This document shows positions 57,472 to 64,000 of a stretch of 64,000 nt of DNA, piece by piece. The number at the start of each line of letters is the position of its first letter. The first letter of the stretch is position 1. Made by a program: the position numbers and the translations under genes. The stretch covers positions 30,487,374-30,551,373 of the forward strand of contig NC_133121.1 in NCBI RefSeq assembly GCF_033568475.1. The letters are read 5' to 3'. Source of the stretch: Henckelia pumila. Taxonomy: Eukaryota > Streptophyta > Magnoliopsida > Lamiales > Gesneriaceae. Below the pieces are notes generated by a model that saw nothing but the letters and a program-made list of their open reading frames with translations, did not search any database and had not been told where the DNA came from.

Positions 57472-59557
57472 TCATTCAACTGATACTGCAATGTTTGAAA
57501 TCTTCTTCAGATGCTTCACTTTACTAAATTCAGGAACATAGAAATTCTTTTCCACCTCCCAAGCAAGCTGAGACATTCCGTTGAAAGAAGATTTTGCCCC
57601 CTTTTCGTCAGCCACTTCTCTAGGGAAAGGTATTCGAACCTCGTATACATCCTTTTGAACTGATCTCAGGTGTAGATCAAAGCCTAGACGATCAATCCAC
57701 ACCATTTTGGCATCTAACACCTGATTAAACATCACATGCGATGAGTTTACTTACCGACAGAAAAATATCCAATTGTTACATTCAGTTGAATGCAACCATT
57801 TATAGCACTGGCATGATTTTAGTTTGAAAGACGTGGGCCCAAAAAATAGCTTATTCTCGATCAACTAAATTTTCATTCATCAACAAAATCTACAGTCCCT
57901 TGATCAAGCATCAATTGACATGACTCCATTTATCAATTGCATGAAATTCTCAGTCCTTCAACATTATAAGATGTCTGTCATGCTTACACTTGATTACTTC
58001 TTATTGCTTCGCAAAATCTCATGATTGATCAATTTGTTGGACCCAACATGGAATTCTGGTGTAGCTATCCCATGTTCTAAAGCAAACCTCTCGAAAACAA
58101 ATAAATAAAACTCTATCAAAGTTATAAATTTAGCTATAAAAGTAACAGATACTAGATGAAGTTTGTGACCCCACAAATTGTTAAAACAGGAACTCAAATC
58201 AATAAATATGGACAGCCCGAAAAATAATCAGAAAGTTGGTATTGGATTAGGCGCAAACCTGGAAATCCAAATCCACAAAAACATTGCTAAAACGATAAAC
58301 ATCTTCAAAGTTGTGGGTATTTATCTCATCTACAATCTTTTCTGCGCAATCTCGAAGGGGATCCGGGTCTGCTGATGAATATTCCAGAGACGTTACCCAT
58401 ATACCATCCTGAAATAGTTCTTTATCATTCATTATTAAGCAAATTTCTAGAATCCATCCACAATTTCTTAATATCTGTTCACGATAAATATCATGAGAAC
58501 TAAAGAAAGACAACACTGAATTAACAACATACCTCAGTAAAATCTTCCATCTGAAGCACGCGCTCAACATTAATAGCATAAATGTAGCTTTCATCTACTT
58601 CCTCATTAAATCGTTTCTTCCATGCTGAATAGAGTTTCTGTTGAACTTGAAAACGCAAATGAGGATTTAACTTATGCTAAATGTACTCTGCACTATGCAC
58701 TTTCATGGCCCCTAGTCTAACTACAGACAATATCAGCTAGTGGATGCATGCATTTGTTCACAGAAATTTAAATAATCAATCTATCAGTCATCTCGTTTGA
58801 ACAGGCACCAATTTCTTAAGATGGATATGAACTATAATACAGACTGCAAATTATCTAGAAGGACGCTGGAAACTTAAATTCAGCTGGAGAAAACAAACTG
58901 AAGAAAATAAGGAAATATCTTCTTACACGTAGAGCTATCCTATCTCCAGGTTTTTCGAGGTTCCCTTGAATCGTGCACTGTGGCGTCCTTACCCCACATT
59001 GCTCTAACTGGCATAAATAAACTCAAATCACATATACATACTTCTTCTTTCCACACACATATGAAGGGGAAAAATCAAATTCACGCAGATATTATACATC
59101 GATCACAAATGGGCACAACCAAGAAACCAGTAAAAGACCATCAAGAATCAAACTTTACCAGAGGAAACAGAATCTATCATCGACGCACCTGAACATGAAG
59201 ACTACACCTATCAACAGATAATCTTTTTCCGAAATCATTCGAGCACAGAATCGGAGTTCCATTCGCATCAACAGCAAAGCGAACGCCAAAACCCAAAGGC
59301 CAACCCTCTGGCGTCACCGTTGAAAGGGTGCCGGCAGTGGATAATTCCATAATAGTTCTAGAAACCTCAGCTGGAATAGGCTTCTGGCCGTTGGTTGACT
59401 CCAAGTGGAGCGGTTCTGAAACCACTGAAACCGAGCATTTCAAAGGCTTACGGGCAGCTTTCGATGGCTTCAAGAAAACAAGAGGAGAGGGAAAATGGGT
59501 TGCAGGGAAACGTAAAGGAGGAACAGTGGAGGCGTTAATTTGGATGTGTGGAAGCAT
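57472..59557 (-). CDS. GLUTRBP: Glutamyl-tRNA reductase-binding protein, chloroplastic
   Basis: Exons 59557-59189, 59007-58927, 58637-58533, 58408-58259 and 57720-57472, all GT/AG with phase 0 joins, giving 317 aa. The N-terminal ~45 residues are rich in Ser/Pro/Lys without acidic residues, ending near KPLKCSVSVVSEP, as expected of a chloroplast transit peptide. Next comes a pyridoxamine-phosphate-oxidase-like split-barrel domain (about 60-200: IMELSTAGTLSTVTPEGWPLGFGVRF, SLHVQ, CTIQG, EVDESYIYAINVERV). A C-terminal heme-utilisation/DUF2470-type domain follows, including FEDVYRFSNVF, MVWIDRLGFDLHLR and EVRIPFPREV. Family knowledge: it binds glutamyl-tRNA reductase at thylakoids, tuning tetrapyrrole synthesis; the Arabidopsis locus is also called PGR7. 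Length equals what I recall for the Arabidopsis protein. Divergent from NSA2. Confidence 0.95.
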
Positions 59558-59961
<404 letters not shown>

Positions 59962-62462
59962 ATGGTATGCATCTTTCTGAAATATCGATGAGTCTTCCTG
60001 AGAATGTTCGTTCTTTTACTTGAATTGGGTTTGTATTTAAAAATTTCAAATTTTCAGCCGCAAGGAGATTACATAGAGCTTCACAGGAAAAGGCATGGCT
60101 ACCGCCATGACCATTTCGAGCGGAAACGCAAGAAGGAGGCGCGAGAAGTTCATAAACGATCGGAAATCGCTCAAAAGGTTATTCTTTATTTCTATTTATT
60201 TCAGTCTTTGAGGTAAAGATTTGAGGCTGTAACTCTTTATTTGGTCGAAGCAGACGTTGGGTATCAAGGGTAAGATGATTGCGAAGAAGCGGTATGCTGA
60301 AAAGGCGCTAATGAAGAAAACGTAAGCTTCTCTGGCATTTTTCTCTTACTGTATACCGCTATGTTCTTTTTTTCTTTTCTTTTTTTTTTTGTGATGATGC
60401 ATTTCAACTGTGAAAGGCTGTTAACTGGATTTTGTTTGGTTTTGGCTACGGTATGAACTTCCAGACAATGTTTGGTTTATTTTAGAGTCAAGGAATAGAT
60501 GGTTTGTAGTAAGATTCTCATGCGGCTTCGTGGTATTAAACTGTCTTTTTTCCCTGGATGGAATCTTTTCATCTTTGTTCTGTATTGCTTAGCTGCTCTT
60601 TTCTTGAAATTTACTTTTTTTTTTTTTTCCGTGTCTGCTTGAATTTTAGCTTTGCCCTAGATGTAATTTTGGTGAAGTGGATAAAGATGGAATGATTTTG
60701 AAATGTTCAACTGCGTTTGTTGTTGTGTTAAAAGGCTTTGTATTTTAAGTTTCAAGTTGGCATCATCACATTTCTTTAACATTTTGATAATTCTCAGGTG
60801 CTAAATTTCCTTTGTTTATTAGCTTATTATACTCATTGATATCATATTCCACATCTCTTCAAGATCATTTTTTTCCTTTCATGAATGTGTTGGTGCTTGT
60901 GGTAATTGGCATACTTCCTTTGGTGTTATGTTGACAGATTGCTTATGCATGAAGAATCATCAGTCAGGCGCAAGGTTGATGACAATGTACATGAAGGTGC
61001 CATTCCTGCTTATCTTCTTGATCGTGATGAGACAACAAGGGCTAAGGTAGTCTTGTATTTTCCTAGGTTTGCTTGATTTCGTAATTTTTTCCTTGAAAAC
61101 GTGAACCTTGGATAAAAATCACCATATTTAAACACTTCTGAAAATATCATCCTTCAATATCCAGCTGCTTAGCAACACGATAAAACAGAAGAGGAAAGAA
61201 AAAGCCGGGAAGTGGGAGGTGCCTCTACCAAAGGTATGCATTGCAGTTTCTCTCATGTCATGCGACGTTCCTTTTCTTGTGGGGGCTTGAGATGGAACAC
61301 AGATTGACAATTCACTTTGATGTGTTTTAGATATTTGATCTTTGTACTTAAATCCATTTGAGATAGCCATTTAAGAGGTCTCCTCGTCATTTATTAGCAC
61401 TGCCTTATCTTATCTTCTTTGGGCAGTTATATTTCTGAAAACATTTTAATGGTGTGCTGTCTACTGAAGTAATGTAGAAAACTTAACCATATGATATATG
61501 ATGTTGATAATTTCTTAAGTTAGATTGCGAGTCTAATGAGATTCAGTTATTTGCGGAATAACGAAAATCAAGTGACATTTTTGTGACCCTTAGAAAACAT
61601 GGTGTGCGTCTTTGCCTTATCATGCTTATGCGCATGATTGTGTTCAGCAATGTGGTGATAAATTGTTCTAATTTGAATTCAAGAAAGTTCTGAATTAGAA
61701 TGTTTATTGACTTTATAGGTCAGACCCGTCGCTGAAGATGAGATGTTTAGGGTTGTCAGATCTGGCAAACGGAAGAGTAAGTATGCCACTGATGTGGATG
61801 TTTCCTTTTTGTTATATGATTTAGTATCTGTAATTGTTGTTGGGAAGATTTTTACTGTTTTTTATCCTACTGCCACTTATGAAACAACTGATGCCAATTC
61901 TTTTGGTAAATGTGTCCCAATATGCAGCTAAGCAATGGAAGAGGATGATAACAAAGGCAACGTTTGTTGGACCAAGTTTTACAAGGAAACCTCCAAAATA
62001 TGAGCGTTTCATTCGCCCATCTGGGTTGCGTTTTACAAAAGCCCATGTGACTCACCCGGAGCTTAAATGTACCTTTAATTTAGAGATTATCGGTGTAAAG
62101 AAAAACCCAAATGGACCCATGTATACTTCTCTCGGTGTTATGACCAAAGGGAGCATAATTGAGGTCCATGCTCCTCCTTAAATCTGCGCTTCGCAACTTG
62201 AAGTTTTTTGAGGTTTATCTTGTTATTGAATGCTCATCATACCATCTCTTTTACATATTTCAGGTGAATGTTAGTGAACTTGGTCTAGTCACTCCTGCTG
62301 GAAAAGTTGTTTGGGGTAAGCTCTTTCTTCTCAATAATGTAGGCAGAGATTTGAGTTACGTAAATTTTTACCTTCTTTATTTATCTTAACGCAGGGAAAT
62401 ATGCTCAAGTCACAAATAATCCTGAAAACGATGGTTGTATCAATGCTGTTTTGCTTGTGTAG
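59962..62462 (+). CDS. NSA2: Ribosome biogenesis protein NSA2
   Basis: Exons 59962-59964, 60058-60177, 60254-60321, 60938-61046, 61165-61233, 61719-61776, 61928-62163, 62264-62315 and 62395-62462. All have GT/AG ends and phases close, giving 260 aa, the usual NSA2 length. The first exon contributes only the ATG. The protein is highly basic at the N-terminus ([20 protein letters not shown], then [15 protein letters not shown]), consistent with nucleolar localisation. The C-terminal S8e-like beta domain (about 165-260) includes [39 protein letters not shown] and the terminal [11 protein letters not shown]. Family knowledge: it associates with pre-60S particles and is needed for late pre-rRNA (ITS2) processing. 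Promoter motifs agree with co-regulation of ribosome biogenesis genes. Confidence 0.97.
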
Positions 62463-62901
62463 AAGAACTGGCGAGGGCCATTTTGTTTTGCACGCATTTG
62501 TTTTGTTTAGCATTGTACCAACTCAGTTCATTGAATTTTTGGGCAATTTTATTGTCATTAGCTTAAATAGGAACCCGAATCCTTATTTCATCGTCTATTA
62601 TAAAAAGTTATTCGATAGGGTAATCTATATCAGGTCAAGGTCCTTTCCCGAGCATTTTTTTCGAAGGAAATTGGACTGATTGCCAATTGAGTAATCATTA
62701 TGTGTTCAAGGTCTAACGGTGCCTTTGATAGCAGGTAGGCCAATATGGGATAGGTCTCAAGTTGGAGATGATATGAAACCACCCTACAAATTGTCTTTGA
62801 AAGTTTAATCAATTCGTGCATCATTTGCGTGCACGAAGAATAACCTTTTGTGCTTTCATATTAATTCAACTAGTATTTCAATGTATGACAGTAGGCGACC
62901 A
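62463..62901. other. NSA2 3' region
   Basis: No second gene was recognised; small open frames here lack any family signature. Likely 3' untranslated and intergenic DNA. Confidence 0.5.
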
Positions 62902-63124
62902 GTTTTCATAAACTGCATGAATAAAGATCATGAGTACATGTAAAATAAAATAAAATAAAATATTGTGTAGTTTTTGTGAATATTTTATTATTTAGATGAA
63001 ATTTGGTAGGGTTTTCATAAACTGCATGGATAAAGATCACGAGTATATGTAAAATAAAATAAAATAAAATAAAATATGGTGTAGTTTTTGTGAATATTTT
63101 ATTATTTAGATGAAATTTGGTAGG
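62902..63124. repeat. Two tandem ~110 bp repeats
   Basis: Copies 62902-63010 and 63011 to about 63124 share gttttcataaactgcatg, a taaaataaaataaaat stretch and gtgaatattttattattt. They differ by a few substitutions and one extra aaaat unit in the second copy. Confidence 0.9.
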
Positions 63125-63355
63125 GTTCGTCAAATATCCTAACCGTGGTAGAAGGATATTATCTTTCTAATTTCAAGAGATTAGATACACTACTTGTATT
63201 CTATTCAAATGTGTAAATTGTAGCCAATAAAAATATACATAAATATTTTTTCCCCAATTCTTGTTTTTTGCATGTATCACGAGCCGGAGGGTTTGAAATA
63301 TCCTTCGTCATCTGTTAACCTCCTCGCAGTCTTCAACTTACAAAAAATAAAAAAA
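63125..63355. other. Intergenic DNA
   Basis: No feature recognised before the copia gag fragment. Confidence 0.4.
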
Positions 63356-63878
63356 TGTCATCGGAAGCGTCCAAGACTGATGCGAAGTCTGAAACGTTTG
63401 AAAAATCGTCGGCGACTCCTGCTCATCTTTCGGGAGCGATATTTCCTCTCTTCAAATCATTGCCCACAACAACCACAATTATTTACAGTGGGCGCAATCT
63501 GTCAAAATTGTAGTATGTGGCTTGGAAAATGGGATATCTCACTAGAGAACTTGCTTCAACAAAGAAGTCAGATCCTTCGTACAAAACTTGGGTGACTGAA
63601 AATTCCATTGTTCTCTCATGTCTCATCAATTCCATGGAGAACAGTATTAGCCGCCGTTATTTGTGGTTCCAAACTGCGAAAGAAGTATGAGACGCTGCTC
63701 GTCGGATGTATTTCGACCTTGGGAATGCCTCACAAATTTTCGAGCTTCGATCAAAACTCAAGGAACCAAAGCAGGGTTCTAATTCCGTGACCCAATACTT
63801 CACAGATCTTCAAGACTTGTGGCAAGAGTTGGATCTCTTTCTGGACAACACTCCAACTTGTGTTGATTGCAGTGTAGA
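63356..63878 (+). pseudogene. copia gag fragment (frameshifted), cut by an LTR
   Basis: ATG at 63356 gives MSSEASKTDAKSETFEK. Across at least two frameshifts the retrotransposon gag N-terminal region can be followed: NYLQWAQSVKIVV, an MGYLTRELAS-like segment, NSIVLSCLINSMENSISRRY, then MYFDLGNASQIFELRSKLKEPKQGSNSVTQYFTDLQDLWQELDLF. The sequence stops at the gypsy LTR start. This is the UBN2-type gag of Ty1/copia. Pol is absent in the window. Confidence 0.82.
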
Positions 63879-64000
63879 TGTAGTAACCCGTATCCGAAAT
63901 TATTGATTAATGGTAATTAATTAAGTGGTCATGTTTAGATTAAGAAAAACATGATTAAGGAAATTTCCTATGGATTAACGGTGTCCGAAAATGGATCCAG
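63879..64000 (+). repeat. Start of a gypsy 2-type LTR
   Basis: tgtagtaacccgtatccgaa through gtgtccgaaaatggatccag aligns with 19569-19690 (shared attaattaa, catgtttа-like and acatgattaagga phrases). Same orientation as gypsy 2. It keeps the canonical TG start and runs off the window. Confidence 0.85.

Overview
The window is nuclear DNA from a flowering plant, almost certainly a eudicot. The evidence is three intron-bearing single-copy plant genes, one carrying a chloroplast transit peptide, plus AT-rich intergenic DNA packed with Ty1/copia and Ty3/gypsy LTR retrotransposons, hAT-, Mutator- and CACTA-type transposon remnants, MITEs and a LINE scrap. I cannot name the species.

Host genes. (1) 5377-8816, minus strand, six coding exons, 414 aa: a Golgi type II membrane protein of the O-fucosyltransferase-like MSR family (mannan synthesis related). 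(2) 57472-59557, minus strand, five exons, 317 aa: chloroplast glutamyl-tRNA reductase-binding protein (GluTRBP/PGR7). (3) 59962-62462, plus strand, nine exons, 260 aa: ribosome biogenesis factor NSA2. All exon joins were checked for GT/AG ends and codon phase. Genes 2 and 3 are divergent and share a 404-bp intergenic promoter holding about 35 ATT repeats, TGGGCT/GGCCCA (site II) motifs and a telo-box. From memory, the Arabidopsis counterparts of genes 1 and 2 are adjacent loci (AT3G21190 and AT3G21200). If so, the 48.6 kb between them here is transposon expansion of one intergenic space.

Transposon layout. 1-3120: 5' half of a decayed copia element (minus), with LTR 2844-3120. 3262-4775: a MITE split by a Tip100-like hAT element (3639-4764, perfect 8-bp target duplication). 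10084-18641: a hAT-like MITE split by a gypsy element (10146-18070, minus) that lost its 3' LTR U3 and the end of pol. 19569-21910: 5' end of a second gypsy family (plus). 21912-36195: decayed copia B (minus), itself split by a young Tork/TNT1-type copia (26652-32147, plus) with one intact 1348-codon ORF. 36486-46905: a gypsy gag remnant split by nearly intact copia A (36925-46383, minus; 1847-bp LTRs, perfect TSD, one nonsense codon). 47382-49301: LINE fragment, CACTA end and a MITE. 49658-55652: decayed copia C (minus) carrying a 794-bp hAT insertion. 56140-56722: a Mutator-like MITE. 63356-64000: a broken copia gag and the start of an LTR of the same family as 19569.

Most notable. Copies A and B share a long, modular untranslated leader with four spaced copies of a GGCTCATATTATTGGG-like motif and a GC-rich hairpin cluster. 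One gypsy LTR carries a palindromic motif at about 20-bp spacing just upstream of its TATA box. The Tip100-like element contains a tRNA-like Pol III promoter candidate. I saw no CRISPR array, rRNA gene or bona fide tRNA gene, and no convincing new host pathway; the novelty candidates lie in the regulatory architecture of the retrotransposons.
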